Positions 53,602-63,251 of a stretch of DNA of 64,000 nucleotides are shown one piece after another. A program made the position numbers and the translations under genes. The notes beneath the pieces were generated by a model, which ran no database searches, was not told the origin of the DNA, and saw nothing but the letters and a program-made list of their open reading frames with translations. Position 1 is the first letter of the stretch. Each line of letters opens with the position of its first letter. The stretch comes from Pseudomonadota bacterium (GTDB taxonomy: Bacteria; Pseudomonadota; Gammaproteobacteria; Steroidobacterales; Woeseiaceae), in the NCBI GenBank assembly GCA_022572185.1, contig JACZWL010000003.1, forward strand, positions 46,001-110,000, read 5' to 3'.

Positions 53602-53638
53602 CTAGTACTCCATCAATATCACCTTGACGGAGTACTAG
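53602..53638. repeat. Palindromic repeat, short copy, at the btuC stop
   Basis: CTAGTACTCCATCAA (53602-53616) and TTGACGGAGTACTAG (53624-53638) form 15-bp arms with one mismatch around a 7-nt loop. The loop and right arm, TATCACCTTGACGGAG, equal the outer arm of the 70-bp element 44062-44131. The TAG stop of the btuC-like gene (53637-53635 on the minus strand) lies inside the right arm. Confidence 0.8.
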
Positions 53639-54624
53639 CCTGCTCGGCGGCTGCGGTTCATCAGTATCAGGAACAATGGCACGCCGAGCGCTGCCGTCAG
53701 TGCGCCAACGGGCAACTGCCGCGGTGCCATCACGGTTCTGGCGAGGGTATCGGCGATCACCAGCAAACTTCCGCCCGCCAGCGCCGATGCAGGCACTACG
53801 ATTCGGTGATCGCTGCCCGCGACGAGCCTGATCAGGTGGGGAACGACCAGGCCGATGAAGCCGATCACACCGACTGTGGTTACTGAGATGGCTGTTGCAA
53901 GTGCGGTAACGGCAAAAATAATCAGTCGAAACGCGGCCACCGGCAAACCGACGATTGCCGCCTGTAGCTCGCCCCGCGCCAGCACGTTCAAATGTCTTGC
54001 GACAAGGACGCCTGCCACGGTAATTGCGGCCAGTAACCACAGGCTGCGGGCCGGCGAATAGGCAAAACTCAGGTCACCCATCAACCAGAACAGCATGCCG
54101 CGCAGGTTCTGGTCCGGGCTCAATGCCAGCAGGAGGGTCGTTGCCGCGCCGAATCCGGCCGCCAGTACCACACCGGTCAACAGCAGCCGGCTGGGCGTCC
54201 AGCTACCGGTGCCCTGCGCGATCGAAAACACCAGGAGCGTCGCCGCCATCGCGCCGCCGAAAGCAGCCAGATCGATCATGGCGCTGCCCCAGCCAAGCAA
54301 CATTCCAAGCAAGGCAGCAACTGCCGCTCCACCGGAAGTGCCCAGGATATAGGGCTCCGCCAGCGGGTTACGAAGAAGGACCTGCATCAAGACGCCTGCT
54401 ACCGCGAGCAATCCGCCGACGCCGAAGGCAGTCAGTGCTCTTGGCAGGCGCAAATCCATGACCAGCGCGCGGATATGGTCGGGAGCGTCGCCGGTGATAG
54501 TCTGCATGGCCTGCTCTACACTGATTGTCGCGCTGCCAGAAGCCATGGCAGCGAAGATAGCCAATACCGCGAGCGCCGCCAGTCCGCAAAACAGCAGGCT
54601 TTGACGCTTGGTGATCAAAATCAT
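53635..54624 (-). CDS. btuC: FecCD-family ABC transporter permease (BtuC-like)
   Basis: This 329-residue permease shows the FecCD pattern: about ten hydrophobic helices, [70 protein letters not shown], and [36 protein letters not shown]. It should form the inner-membrane channel with the BtuD-like ATPase (40761-41552) and BtuF (34924-35826), though the other FecCD substrates (siderophores, heme) are possible. Its stop codon falls in a palindromic repeat. It diverges from rppH. Confidence 0.9.
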   Translation of the reverse strand: MILITKRQSLLFCGLAALAVLAIFAAMASGSATISVEQAMQTITGDAPDHIRALVMDLRLPRALTAFGVGGLLAVAGVLMQVLLRNPLAEPYILGTSGGAAVAALLGMLLGWGSAMIDLAAFGGAMAATLLVFSIAQGTGSWTPSRLLLTGVVLAAGFGAATTLLLALSPDQNLRGMLFWLMGDLSFAYSPARSLWLLAAITVAGVLVARHLNVLARGELQAAIVGLPVAAFRLIIFAVTALATAISVTTVGVIGFIGLVVPHLIRLVAGSDHRIVVPASALAGGSLLVIADTLARTVMAPRQLPVGALTAALGVPLFLILMNRSRRAG

Positions 54625-54670
54625 GTCTCCTGGACAGGCTGGCGATTTAGTGGAATATTCATTAAATCAT

Positions 54671-55240
54671 ATGAGCAGCGATGACATCGATTCAGACGGC
54701 TTTCGGGCAAATGTCGGCATCATTCTTGCGAATGACGCCGGCAAGCTTTTGCTTGCGGGACGTATTGACAGCAAAGGGTGGCAATTTCCGCAGGGCGGGA
54801 TGCACGTCGGCGAAAGCCCGGAGGAGGCCATGTATCGAGAACTGCATGAAGAAGTCGGACTGGGTGCCAAGGATGTCGAAATACTTGGCCTAACCCACGA
54901 CTGGTTAAAATACAGATTGCCGGAAAAATTTCTGCGACGGGACAGCAAACCACTTTGTATCGGTCAAAAGCAGCGCTGGTTCATCCTGAAACTGCTTGGC
55001 GCGGAAGAGAGAGTGCGTTTCGATCGTGGTGAATGTCCCGAGTTCGACCGGTGGCGATGGGTAGACTTTTGGCGGCCCGTGAACGAAGTCATTTATTTTA
55101 AACGGCGCGTTTACGTGAGGGCATTGCATGAACTCGGACCGTTCGTTTATCCGTCGGGTTTGCCGCCGCAGCCAAAGTGGTGGCCAAGGCACTGGCGCGT
55201 TGAGTTCGACAAAGATCTCGCGGCCGCGCGGCGCGACTGA
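54671..55240 (+). CDS. rppH: RNA pyrophosphohydrolase RppH
   Basis: This 189-residue Nudix enzyme removes pyrophosphate from 5'-triphosphate mRNA ends, starting decay. It begins [28 protein letters not shown] and has [28 protein letters not shown], the Nudix box, then GQKQRWFIL and the C-terminal [31 protein letters not shown] 54671 gives a standard N terminus; an upstream start would add 21 residues. The protein is about 15-25 residues longer than E. coli RppH at the C terminus. A small CCCCG/CGGGG hairpin at 55256-55268 follows. Confidence 0.93.
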   Translation: MSSDDIDSDGFRANVGIILANDAGKLLLAGRIDSKGWQFPQGGMHVGESPEEAMYRELHEEVGLGAKDVEILGLTHDWLKYRLPEKFLRRDSKPLCIGQKQRWFILKLLGAEERVRFDRGECPEFDRWRWVDFWRPVNEVIYFKRRVYVRALHELGPFVYPSGLPPQPKWWPRHWRVEFDKDLAAARRD

Positions 55241-55359
55241 AACCAGCCCGACTCGCCCCGAATCGGGGTAAAATAGTCACCAAATACGTGATCTACTGCG
55301 CTTCTGTTTGCCGCAGCGTCCGCGTAACATAAGGGTTTCGGACACAGCCGGGGACGGAC

Positions 55360-56082
55360 GTGGCAGGCAGCAGGTCATCTTCAAGTGGGTACAACAGCGG
55401 GTCCACGTGGGCCATGAGGGCCGCTGTTGCTGTCGCGTTGGTGGTCGGCGGCTATCTGACGTTTGAGTTTGGCCGGATTCAGGCTGATTACAATGTGGTC
55501 GATGCAGCACAGGAACGGCGGGATGACGGGAAGCGGATCGCGGAACTCGAGAAGCAAATCGGCGGCCTCAAACAAGAAATCGCTCTTCTTGAGACGCACC
55601 GAAACATTGACCGGGAAGCCTATAAAGATGTAGAAACGAGCCTGGCGAATCTCCAGGAAAAAATTCAGGAACAAGGTGATGCTATTGCGTTTTATCGCGG
55701 CATCATCTCTCCGGCCGACGGACAACGCGGCCTTCGGGTTCAGGACCTGCGCTTGAGCAAGGGCAAAGAAGACAGGCAATACCACGTCAAGCTTGTTCTT
55801 GTTCAGGTCATGCAACACGATCGCAGCGTGAAAGGTGAGGTAAATTTCAGTCTGGAGGGTGCACAGGACGGGGTAGCGACTACTTATGATCTCGAACAGC
55901 TCGTACCGGCCGACGAAGCAAGCAACTGGCCATTTTCGTTTCGGTACTTTCAGAATTTCGACCGGCAACTGATTTTGCCTGAAGGATTCCTGCCGGAACG
56001 AATCAATATAGAAGTACGTTCGCGGACAAAATCAATTGCCAGTGTTAAGCAAAGTTTCCTCTGGAAAACCGGCCAGAGTTAA
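55360..56082 (+). CDS. Membrane-anchored coiled-coil protein (DUF6776-like)
   Basis: This 240-residue protein has one N-terminal membrane helix (about 18-37), a coiled coil (about 50-110; RIAELEKQIGGLKQEIALLETHR), and a C-terminal beta-rich domain (FYRGIISPADGQRGLRVQDLRLSKG; YHVKLVLVQVMQHDRSVKGEV; FRYFQNFDRQLILPEGFLPERINIEVR). This plan matches a family I remember as DUF6776, often beside bactofilin genes, as here. GTG 55360 follows GGGGACGGAC. It is probably an inner-membrane partner of the bactofilin; that is inferred from neighbourhood. Confidence 0.75.
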   Translation: MAGSRSSSSGYNSGSTWAMRAAVAVALVVGGYLTFEFGRIQADYNVVDAAQERRDDGKRIAELEKQIGGLKQEIALLETHRNIDREAYKDVETSLANLQEKIQEQGDAIAFYRGIISPADGQRGLRVQDLRLSKGKEDRQYHVKLVLVQVMQHDRSVKGEVNFSLEGAQDGVATTYDLEQLVPADEASNWPFSFRYFQNFDRQLILPEGFLPERINIEVRSRTKSIASVKQSFLWKTGQS

Positions 56083-56097
56083 TTCAGGGAGTAGTTC

Positions 56098-56535
56098 ATG
56101 TTCGGGCGACAACGACGCCGACACAGCATAATTGACACGCTTGTCGGGACAAATTCAAGAATAAACGGAGACTTGTTCTTTGAGGGTGGTTGTCATATCG
56201 ACGGCACGGTCAAAGGCAATGTCAGTGCGGATCCGGATAGCGATTCGGCGTTGAGCATCAGTGAAAATGCCCTTATCGAAGGCGGTGTCGCAGTACCATT
56301 TGTCATACTCAACGGGATTGTCCGCGGCGATGTGTTCGCGAATCAACGCGTTGAACTGGGGCCTACTGCAAGGGTCATAGGTAATGTGTATTATAATTTG
56401 ATCGAAATGGCGATCGGCGCCGAGATCAATGGCAAACTTGTTCATCAACCGGATGGACAGGTGCCGTTGCTGGAGCAGACCAGTGACGATATCGAGGTAC
56501 CGGCGAGTGCGACTGCAATCGTCGCCGGCACATAA
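56098..56535 (+). CDS. Bactofilin (polymer-forming cytoskeletal protein)
   Basis: This 145-residue protein has the short bactofilin beta-helix core (about 15-115): IDTLVGTNSRINGDLFFEGGCHIDGTVKGNV and repeated turns ending VELGPTARVIGNVYYNLIEMAIGAEINGKLVHQ. The short disordered ends (basic N terminus, acidic C terminus) fit the family. Bactofilins polymerise without nucleotide and place wall-modifying enzymes or other machines. GGAG precedes the ATG. It lies 15 bp after the coiled-coil gene. The M23 peptidase at 61.8 kb is not adjacent. Confidence 0.93.
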   Translation: MFGRQRRRHSIIDTLVGTNSRINGDLFFEGGCHIDGTVKGNVSADPDSDSALSISENALIEGGVAVPFVILNGIVRGDVFANQRVELGPTARVIGNVYYNLIEMAIGAEINGKLVHQPDGQVPLLEQTSDDIEVPASATAIVAGT

Positions 56536-56569
56536 GCCGAGCATTGAAAGACACAGGTGACTTGAGAGA

Positions 56570-56938
56570 ATGGACAACGATAAACCGGTAATTGGCTCGG
56601 CAGCTGCCCCACCCCCTCTGATATTTACCGACGCGGCTGCCAGGAAAGTCAGTGAATTGATTCAGGAAGAGGATAATCCTGATCTGATGCTTCGCGTGTT
56701 CGTCTCCGGCGGCGGCTGCTCCGGGTTTCAATACGGCTTCACGTTCGATGAAAAAATCGAAGAAGGTGACTCAAGCATCGAGAATCAGGGCGTGACGCTC
56801 ATTGTGGATCCGATGAGTGTGCAATATCTCATCGGTGCCGAGATTGACTATAAGGAAGATCTGCAGGGCGCCCAGTTTATCATTCGCAATCCCAATGCAA
56901 TCACGACCTGCGGTTGCGGGTCGTCGTTCACTGCATAG
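56570..56938 (+). CDS. erpA: Iron-sulfur cluster insertion protein ErpA
   Basis: This 122-residue A-type carrier delivers Fe-S clusters to apoproteins. The three cluster cysteines are in [11 protein letters not shown] and TTCGCGSSF, and [15 protein letters not shown] marks the N terminus. It is slightly longer than E. coli ErpA because of a 15-residue Pro/Ala-rich lead. It is followed directly by ppx in this window; in pseudomonads erpA-like genes lie near anmK and tyrS, as here. Confidence 0.95.
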   Translation: MDNDKPVIGSAAAPPPLIFTDAAARKVSELIQEEDNPDLMLRVFVSGGGCSGFQYGFTFDEKIEEGDSSIENQGVTLIVDPMSVQYLIGAEIDYKEDLQGAQFIIRNPNAITTCGCGSSFTA

Positions 56939-56975
56939 GTACACAACGCCAGGCGCCATCTGAACGGAAAATCAA

Positions 56976-58514
56976 ATAGGCACGACTCCCGCAGAGATCC
57001 CGGAAAACGAACCTGGTCGTGATGTTGCGCCAAAAGTTATCGCGGCGGTCGATCTGGGATCCAACAGCTTTCACATGATCGTCGGAGAGCTTCGCCACGG
57101 CCAGCTCACCATCATCGATCGATTGCGAGAGCCAGTAAGGCTGGCGGAAGGGCTTACCGAAGATGGCCAGCTCGCGAAAGCTGCAAGACAACGCGCAGTA
57201 GACTGTCTGTCCCGTTTCGGTGAGCGATTACGCGACATGCATGCGGCGAGCATTCGGGCCGCGGCAACAAACGCACTGAGACGGGCCCGTGATAGCCAGA
57301 AGTTCATGGCCGAAGCGGAGACTGCGCTAGGTCACCCGATTGAAGTCATCTCAGGCATCGAAGAAGCGCGCCTGATATACAACGGCGTCACGCACAGCCT
57401 GCCGCCGAACGAAGGCCTGCGGCTTGTTCTCGATATCGGGGGCGGCAGCACCGAGTTGATTCTGGGACGAGGACCGAAACCAAAGGCGCTCGAAAGCTTG
57501 GCTCTAGGTTGTGTCGCCATGACCGAGCAGCATTTCGAAAACGGCAAGATATCAGAACATGCATTTGAGGAGGCCAGGCTCGCCGCCAGTCTGGAGCTTC
57601 GACCCGTCAAAGCGTTTTTTCGCGACTCACCCGATATCCAGTCTATTGGCACGTCCGGAACGATAATTGCGACGGCGGCTGTCGCCCACGAACTGGGCAT
57701 CATTGATTCAAATGAGTTGACCTCCGAGGATGTCGAGACGCTGATTCAAAAGGTTCTCGAATTCAAGAATATTTCTGCGCTGTCTTTACCAGGCCTGTCC
57801 GAGTGCCGCGCACAGGTCTGGCCAGGCGGGCTTTCGATACTGGTCGAACTGCTCAGAGTTTTGCGTATCGACAAATTGGGAATATCCGACGGTGCGTTGC
57901 GTGAGGGTCTTCTTTACGATCATCTCGGAAGGCTGCAGCATGAAGATGCCCGTGAACGAAGCGTTCGGGCAATGGTGTCCCGGTACAATGTCGATGAGGC
58001 TCAGGCGAAGCGCGTCGCACACTCGGCAGCCGAATTGCTCAGTCAGTGTGCCAAGCCCTGGAAACTGAAGTTTCCGCTCGCGGCCCAGCTGCTCGATTGG
58101 GCTTCGCGGCTGCATGAAATTGGACTCGACATTTCGCACGAAGGCTATCAGCGACACGGTGCCTATATTGCTGAAAACGCCGACCTGCCTGGATTTCCTC
58201 GCGCAGAGCAAAGTATTCTCGCGTTTCTGATTGCGAATCAGAGAAGGCAGATCGACACGGGCAATTGCCTCAAGATCCCGAGCGCATGGCGGGAGCGTTC
58301 CCTGCGACTGGCTTTACTGTTGCGCCTCGCAGTATTGCTCAATCGCAGCCGCACTACTGTCGAGCTGCCGACTATCGTGCTTGAAGTTGGCCAGGACGAT
58401 ATTCGCCTGAAATTTCCGGATGCATGGCTTGCGGACAACCCGCTAACCGTGGCGGACCTTGAGCGCGAGCAAGAATATCTGGGATACGCCGGCTTCAGTC
58501 TTGATTTTGCTTAG
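56976..58514 (+). CDS. ppx: Exopolyphosphatase, Ppx/GppA family; start codon unclear
   Basis: The ASKHA phosphatase core is complete: VIAAVDLGSNSFHMIVGE, VISGIEEARLIYNGV, LVLDIGGGSTELILGRG, and a C-terminal HD-like region (ASRLHEIGLDISHEGYQRHGAYI). It would release phosphate from polyphosphate or act on pppGpp. The first ATG in frame (57075) lies inside DLGSNSFHM and would remove the phosphate-binding motif. Between the upstream in-frame stop (56961-56963) and 57075 there is no ATG, GTG or TTG. I show the frame from an ATA at 56976, which has GGAAAA just upstream; a rare start codon or a sequence error are both possible. It converges on ppk1 with 13 bp between them. Confidence 0.9.
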   Translation: MGTTPAEIPENEPGRDVAPKVIAAVDLGSNSFHMIVGELRHGQLTIIDRLREPVRLAEGLTEDGQLAKAARQRAVDCLSRFGERLRDMHAASIRAAATNALRRARDSQKFMAEAETALGHPIEVISGIEEARLIYNGVTHSLPPNEGLRLVLDIGGGSTELILGRGPKPKALESLALGCVAMTEQHFENGKISEHAFEEARLAASLELRPVKAFFRDSPDIQSIGTSGTIIATAAVAHELGIIDSNELTSEDVETLIQKVLEFKNISALSLPGLSECRAQVWPGGLSILVELLRVLRIDKLGISDGALREGLLYDHLGRLQHEDARERSVRAMVSRYNVDEAQAKRVAHSAAELLSQCAKPWKLKFPLAAQLLDWASRLHEIGLDISHEGYQRHGAYIAENADLPGFPRAEQSILAFLIANQRRQIDTGNCLKIPSAWRERSLRLALLLRLAVLLNRSRTTVELPTIVLEVGQDDIRLKFPDAWLADNPLTVADLEREQEYLGYAGFSLDFA

Positions 58515-58527
58515 GCGGCAAACGGGG

Positions 58528-60603
58528 TCAGGCTGTCGAAGCCAGGCGATTGAGCAACGTCTGCTGAGCCGACACGGGCTTGTCCTTGCCCGGACTCAGA
58601 CGAATGTAGCTGCCATCGCCCTGCAGCACCCACGCCTGGCAGTTGTCGGCGAGAAAGAGACAGAGGTCTTTCATGAGCCTCTTCTTCAGCGGTTTTTGCC
58701 GAATCGGAAAGCAGGTCTCCGTTCGGTGGAAGAAGTTGCGATCCATCCAGTCAGCGCTCGAGCAGAAGTATTCCTCGTCGCCGTCATTTCTAAAATAATA
58801 GATGCGTGAGTGCTCGAGAAACCGGCCAATGATCGAGCGCACCTGAATATTTTCGGACAGACCGGGTACGCCTGGTCGCAAAGAGCAGATGCCCCTGACA
58901 ATTAGATCGATTTTGACGCCTGCGGAAGATGCTTTGTATAGCGCGTCTATAATTTTCGGCTCAGTCAGCGAATTTATTTTGACGATGACATGTGCTTTCT
59001 TGCCGGTCTTTGCAAATTCATTTTCACGTTCAATTCGCATGATGAGTTGGTCGAATAGATTAAACGGGGCCGTAAATATTTTGACCAGGTTCCCCGCCTC
59101 AGTAAGGCTGGTTATCTGCATGAAGACTTTATGTACGTCTTCGCCAAGATTCCTGTTACTACTGAGGTAACCATAGTCGGTGTATAAGCGCGTCGTTCCG
59201 CGGTGATAGTTGCCCGTACCCAGGTGAACGTATCGTCTCAGCTTGCCCTGCTCGCGACGCACGACCAGGGCCATCTTCGCGTGTGTCTTGTAACCGACGA
59301 GTCCATAAACGACGTGCGCCCCCGCTTCCTGCAGGCGATTGGCAAGAGCGATATTTTGAGCTTCATCAAATCGTGCCATCAATTCGATGACGACAGAAAT
59401 TTCTTTGCCGGATTTCGCCGCACGAACCAGGTGATCCACAATGGGTGAGTCAGCGCCCGTCCGGTACAGGGTTTGCTTGATGGCCAATACTTCAGGATCT
59501 GATGCCGCCGTCGCAATAAAATCAATTACGGGTTGGAACGACTGATAGGGATGGTGCAGTAATACATTTTTCTTCTTAAGAATATCGAAGATATTTTCGT
59601 CGGTAAGAAGTTCCCGCGCCATACCGGGAGAAAACGGCGGGTAACAAAGATCAGGCCGGCGCCCGTTATCGCAGACAGTGGCGAGGCGATTCAGGTTGAC
59701 GGGCCCGTCTACGGAGAAAAGATCCGCGCGTTCGAGAGAAAAGTGATCGAGCAGGAATTTGCAAAGATCTTCCGGACATTCTTTACTGACTTCGAGACGA
59801 ACTGCCGCGCCGTAACGACTGGCAGCAAGCTGGCCTTCCAGAGCCCGAACGAGATCATCGACTTCTTCGTCATCGAAATAGAGATTACTATTTCGCGTCA
59901 CCCGAAATTGATAACAACCCTCGACCGTCATCCCGGGAAACAGGTCATCCACGTGAGCATGAATGATCGACGATAAAAAGACGTAGGCATCACAGCCCTG
60001 TTCGGTCAATCTTTCGGGCAGCCGAATAATTCTCGGCAGTGACCGGGGCGCCTGTACAATCGCACGGTGCCGGCGACGGCCGAATGCGTCCTTGCCCTGC
60101 AGCCGCACGATGAAGTTAAGGCTCTTGTTCAGGATCCTGGGAAACGGTCGTGACGGATCCAGTGTGATGGGTGTCAACACTGGCACAACTTCGTCTCTAA
60201 AATAGTGATTGAGCCAGTTTTTCTTTGCTTCGGTCCATTCGGACCGTTGTGGGAATTGAATCTGCTCAGCGGACAGCTCGGGCAAGATTGTCTTATTCAG
60301 GACCTCGTACTGGTCACGCACGAGATTGATGGCACGATGTCGAATCTCGTCCAGTAACCGTTGCGGCGTCATCTTGTCCGGGCCCGGTGCCGGCGCGCCG
60401 ATTTCCAGCCGTTGCTTCAGAGCCGCAACCCGAACTTCGAAAAACTCGTCCAGATTGGTGCAGGAAATGCACAGAAAGCGGAGGCGCTCAAGAAGCGGGA
60501 TTTTACTGTCGCGGGCCTGTTCCAATACGCGATGGTGGAACTCAAGCAGGCTGAGCTCGCGGTTTATGTACAGTTCGGCCGGCGGTAAGACAGGAGCGTC
60601 CAC
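58528..60603 (-). CDS. ppk1: Polyphosphate kinase 1
   Basis: This 691-residue enzyme makes polyphosphate reversibly from ATP. N-terminal INRELSLLEFHHRVLEQA, and the PLD-like catalytic domains with a histidine in YVHLGTGNYHRGTTRLYTDYG and a second in EHSRIYYFRNDGDEEYFCSSADWMDRN, are typical of Ppk1. The start is GTG 60603 with AGGAA upstream. It ends 13 bp from the stop of the convergent ppx, so synthesis and breakdown of polyphosphate are encoded tail-to-tail rather than in the ppk-ppx operon of E. coli. Confidence 0.96.
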   Translation of the reverse strand: MDAPVLPPAELYINRELSLLEFHHRVLEQARDSKIPLLERLRFLCISCTNLDEFFEVRVAALKQRLEIGAPAPGPDKMTPQRLLDEIRHRAINLVRDQYEVLNKTILPELSAEQIQFPQRSEWTEAKKNWLNHYFRDEVVPVLTPITLDPSRPFPRILNKSLNFIVRLQGKDAFGRRRHRAIVQAPRSLPRIIRLPERLTEQGCDAYVFLSSIIHAHVDDLFPGMTVEGCYQFRVTRNSNLYFDDEEVDDLVRALEGQLAASRYGAAVRLEVSKECPEDLCKFLLDHFSLERADLFSVDGPVNLNRLATVCDNGRRPDLCYPPFSPGMARELLTDENIFDILKKKNVLLHHPYQSFQPVIDFIATAASDPEVLAIKQTLYRTGADSPIVDHLVRAAKSGKEISVVIELMARFDEAQNIALANRLQEAGAHVVYGLVGYKTHAKMALVVRREQGKLRRYVHLGTGNYHRGTTRLYTDYGYLSSNRNLGEDVHKVFMQITSLTEAGNLVKIFTAPFNLFDQLIMRIERENEFAKTGKKAHVIVKINSLTEPKIIDALYKASSAGVKIDLIVRGICSLRPGVPGLSENIQVRSIIGRFLEHSRIYYFRNDGDEEYFCSSADWMDRNFFHRTETCFPIRQKPLKKRLMKDLCLFLADNCQAWVLQGDGSYIRLSPGKDKPVSAQQTLLNRLASTA

Positions 60604-60677
60604 GAGAGATTCCTGGTCTAGTCGGCTCTCGAGTATATCAATGACTTTGTGACGAAACCTTGAAATGGCGCAGGATT

Positions 60678-61787
60678 TCAGGCCGGGTAAATCCCGCCGA
60701 GAATGTCCGCGTGGTCTGCTCCTGTAACGCCGGGCAGATTCCCGGTCTTCCTGTCAAGGCAACGCCTGGCGAGCCAGGCGAACGCGGCCGCTTCTACCCA
60801 GTCCGGCTCGAGACCGAATATAGCTGTGGAGTGGGCTTCGACTTCGGGCAGTGCTGAGGCGATCCAGCGAAGCAGTTCGGCGTTGTCTATCCCACCGCCA
60901 CATATGAGCAACTCCGTGGTATCGGGTGCGTAAGTGCCAATCGCGTCGGCAATGCTCCTGGCGGTGAGGGCACACAAGCTAGCCTGGATGTTCGCCTCGT
61001 CTGCATCGCCGGTTTCCGACAGCGCCTGTCGTAGCCACATGAGGTTGAAATATTCGAAGCCGGTGCTTTTCGGCGGCGGTTCGGCGAAGTACGGATCCCG
61101 CAATAGCAGGGCCAGAAGTTGAGGTGAGATCTTTCCACTTCTCGCCCAATTACCGTCCTCGTCAAATTTCTCCCCCTTGCTGACTTGAATCCATGCATCC
61201 AGAAGTATGTTGCCCGGTCCGGTATCGAACCCCGTCACTTTATCGCTGCCTGCCGGCAGTATCGTGACATTCGCGATACCGCCGATATTCAGGACGACAC
61301 GATTTATCTTCTTGTCGGAAAACAGCCAGTGATGAAACGGAGGAAGTAGCGGCGCACCTTCTCCGCCCAGAGCCACGTCGCGCCGCCGGAAATCCGCAAC
61401 GGTTGTGATACCGGTTCCCGCGGCAATAATGTTGGGATCCCCGATCTGCAACGTAAAAGGCCGTTCGACACGAGGTTGATGACGAAGCGTCTGTCCATGA
61501 CTGCCAATCGCAACAATATGTTCAACGTCAGTTTTCGATTCAGATATGAGTTTCAGGGCTGCGTCGCGAAATGATTCGCCTACCCAATTATCGAGGCGAC
61601 CGAACGTGTCGATTGTGCATTGCTCCGGCTCGCGAGTCGCGGCAATAAGTGCGGTACGTAGTTCGTCGGGATACTCTTGACTTAGTGTAGCGATAATCTG
61701 ACAGCGTCGATTACCGAACTCGACCAGTACCGCGTCGATACCGTCCATGCTGGTACCTGACATCAGGCCGATATACAAACTGTTCAT
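60678..61787 (-). CDS. anmK: Anhydro-N-acetylmuramic acid kinase
   Basis: This 369-residue kinase opens and phosphorylates 1,6-anhydroMurNAc for reuse in the wall. Family motifs are YIGLMSGTSMDGIDAVLV at the N terminus, GSHGQTLRH, DFRRRDVALGGEGAPLLPPFH, LNIGGIANVTIL, GFDTGPGNILLDAWI and ELLICGGGIDNAELL. It follows the M23 peptidase by 22 bp on the same strand, as in Pseudomonas. Together with AmpD it completes a local pair for peptidoglycan recycling. Confidence 0.95.
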   Translation of the reverse strand: MNSLYIGLMSGTSMDGIDAVLVEFGNRRCQIIATLSQEYPDELRTALIAATREPEQCTIDTFGRLDNWVGESFRDAALKLISESKTDVEHIVAIGSHGQTLRHQPRVERPFTLQIGDPNIIAAGTGITTVADFRRRDVALGGEGAPLLPPFHHWLFSDKKINRVVLNIGGIANVTILPAGSDKVTGFDTGPGNILLDAWIQVSKGEKFDEDGNWARSGKISPQLLALLLRDPYFAEPPPKSTGFEYFNLMWLRQALSETGDADEANIQASLCALTARSIADAIGTYAPDTTELLICGGGIDNAELLRWIASALPEVEAHSTAIFGLEPDWVEAAAFAWLARRCLDRKTGNLPGVTGADHADILGGIYPA

Positions 61788-61809
61788 TCAAGGCATGCGC
61801 AATATCAGA

Positions 61810-63219
61810 TTAGTCGAATGTCGCAGCGGCGATCTGTGTTCTTTTGTAGCGATCGAGTTCTTCCAGTATCGGGGCTGCAGCCGTGAGGAAATCCTCGCGA
61901 TACTCCGCCTTGATCGGGGCTGCCTGCGGCAGCTTCACCGTGCGCGGGTTGCGGTGCACGCCGTTTAGCCGATATTCGTAGTGCAGATGTGCGGCTGTCG
62001 CCAGGCCGGTGCTGCCTACGTAGCCAATTGTCTGGCCCTGTTTGACGCGCTTCCCAAGACGCGCGGAATTCGCATACTTCGACATGTGGCTGTAAAGCGT
62101 CGTAATGTTGCCACCGTGCTGCAGAATGATGGTGTTACCGTAACCGCCTTTGCGTCCACGGAATATCACTTTCCCGTCGCCCGCGGCCTTTATCGGTGTC
62201 CCACGAGGCGCGGCGTAGTCGACACCACGATGTGCACGGATTGTACTCAGGATCGGATGTCTGCGGCGTGGATTGAAGTTTGAACTGATCCGCATAAAGT
62301 CGACGGGTGCTCTGATAAATGCTTTTCGAACGCTGCGGCCGTCCGGTGTGAAGTAGTCCGATCGGCCACTCTTGTCGATGTATCGCACCGCTTGAAACTT
62401 CCGGCCATTGTTGTTGAACTCGGCCGCGATGATTTCGCCGTCGGTAATGTACTTGCCGTCCTGATAAATCTCCTCAAACAATATGTGGTAGTCGTCGCCA
62501 CGACGAATATCGAGAACAAAATCTATGTCCCAGGCAAAAATGCCTGCGAGATTCATTATTAGTTTATCCGGCATGCCGGCTTCCGCGGCGCTTTCGAACA
62601 GTGAAGTTTCAATTCGACCGTACGCGAGCCGGCGCCGGAGCTCGATCGGCCGCTCAACGATCTCGGCTCTGAATCCGGACTCGGATTTGGAGACGAGGAG
62701 AGCGCTTGTCAGGTCAAGCTCACGATGGAGACTGATCAACTGTCCCTGGTCGTGTCGAATTTCGAATTCATCTCCGGGGCGCAGCATGCGAATATATTTT
62801 CCGGCCTCCGGCAATCTGGCCACACTCGCGAGTTGACTGAGGTCCAGTTTGTTTTTCCTGAAAATTTGTTCCATTGTGTCGCCGGCGCGGACAGTCACCT
62901 TTATTGAATCGTAGCGGGGCTCCGGCTCGATTTCGGGCAACCTTGCTATGTGGCTGAGATCAATTGGTGTCAGCTCTTCCGTCAGGATGCCGCTAACGCT
63001 CGGGATATCCGATGCCAGTTGCGGAAGCGGTTCAGTCAATTCCTTGTTGTCGAGAAGAGAGCTTGTGCCTGACGCGTTCTTGAGAGAGAGAAGCAACGCC
63101 AATCCGACAAATGGCAGTCCAAGGCCGAGTACAAACCAGTGGATTGCTGTAGGTTTCTTTAGCTGTGTCCTGGCAGACGGTTTGTAGTCGTGCAGCAGTG
63201 GACTGACCGGACGATTCAA
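61810..63219 (-). CDS. M23 family peptidoglycan endopeptidase (MepM-like)
   Basis: This 469-residue protein has an N-terminal membrane anchor (about 28-48), a LysM/OapA-like region (about 100-170, VTVRAGDTMEQIFRKNKLDLSQLA), an intermediate domain and a C-terminal LytM/M23 domain (about 330-430). The zinc site is intact: HRGVDYAAPRGTPIKAAGDG, HGGNITTLYSHMSKYA, HLHYEYRLNG. It should cut peptide cross-links in the periplasm during wall growth. The start is TTG 63219 after GGGGAG. A good promoter lies 30 bp upstream. It is related to PA0667-type MepM/YebA proteins. Confidence 0.93.
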   Translation of the reverse strand: MNRPVSPLLHDYKPSARTQLKKPTAIHWFVLGLGLPFVGLALLLSLKNASGTSSLLDNKELTEPLPQLASDIPSVSGILTEELTPIDLSHIARLPEIEPEPRYDSIKVTVRAGDTMEQIFRKNKLDLSQLASVARLPEAGKYIRMLRPGDEFEIRHDQGQLISLHRELDLTSALLVSKSESGFRAEIVERPIELRRRLAYGRIETSLFESAAEAGMPDKLIMNLAGIFAWDIDFVLDIRRGDDYHILFEEIYQDGKYITDGEIIAAEFNNNGRKFQAVRYIDKSGRSDYFTPDGRSVRKAFIRAPVDFMRISSNFNPRRRHPILSTIRAHRGVDYAAPRGTPIKAAGDGKVIFRGRKGGYGNTIILQHGGNITTLYSHMSKYANSARLGKRVKQGQTIGYVGSTGLATAAHLHYEYRLNGVHRNPRTVKLPQAAPIKAEYREDFLTAAAPILEELDRYKRTQIAAATFD

Positions 63220-63251
63220 GTCTGCGTCTCCCCGAAACGCGTGAAGCGGCT

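Noticed and set aside
53635..54624. Premature truncation of the btuC-like gene by the repeat
   Set aside because: The protein length (329) and the end of the last helix are normal for FecCD permeases, so there is no sign of lost sequence.
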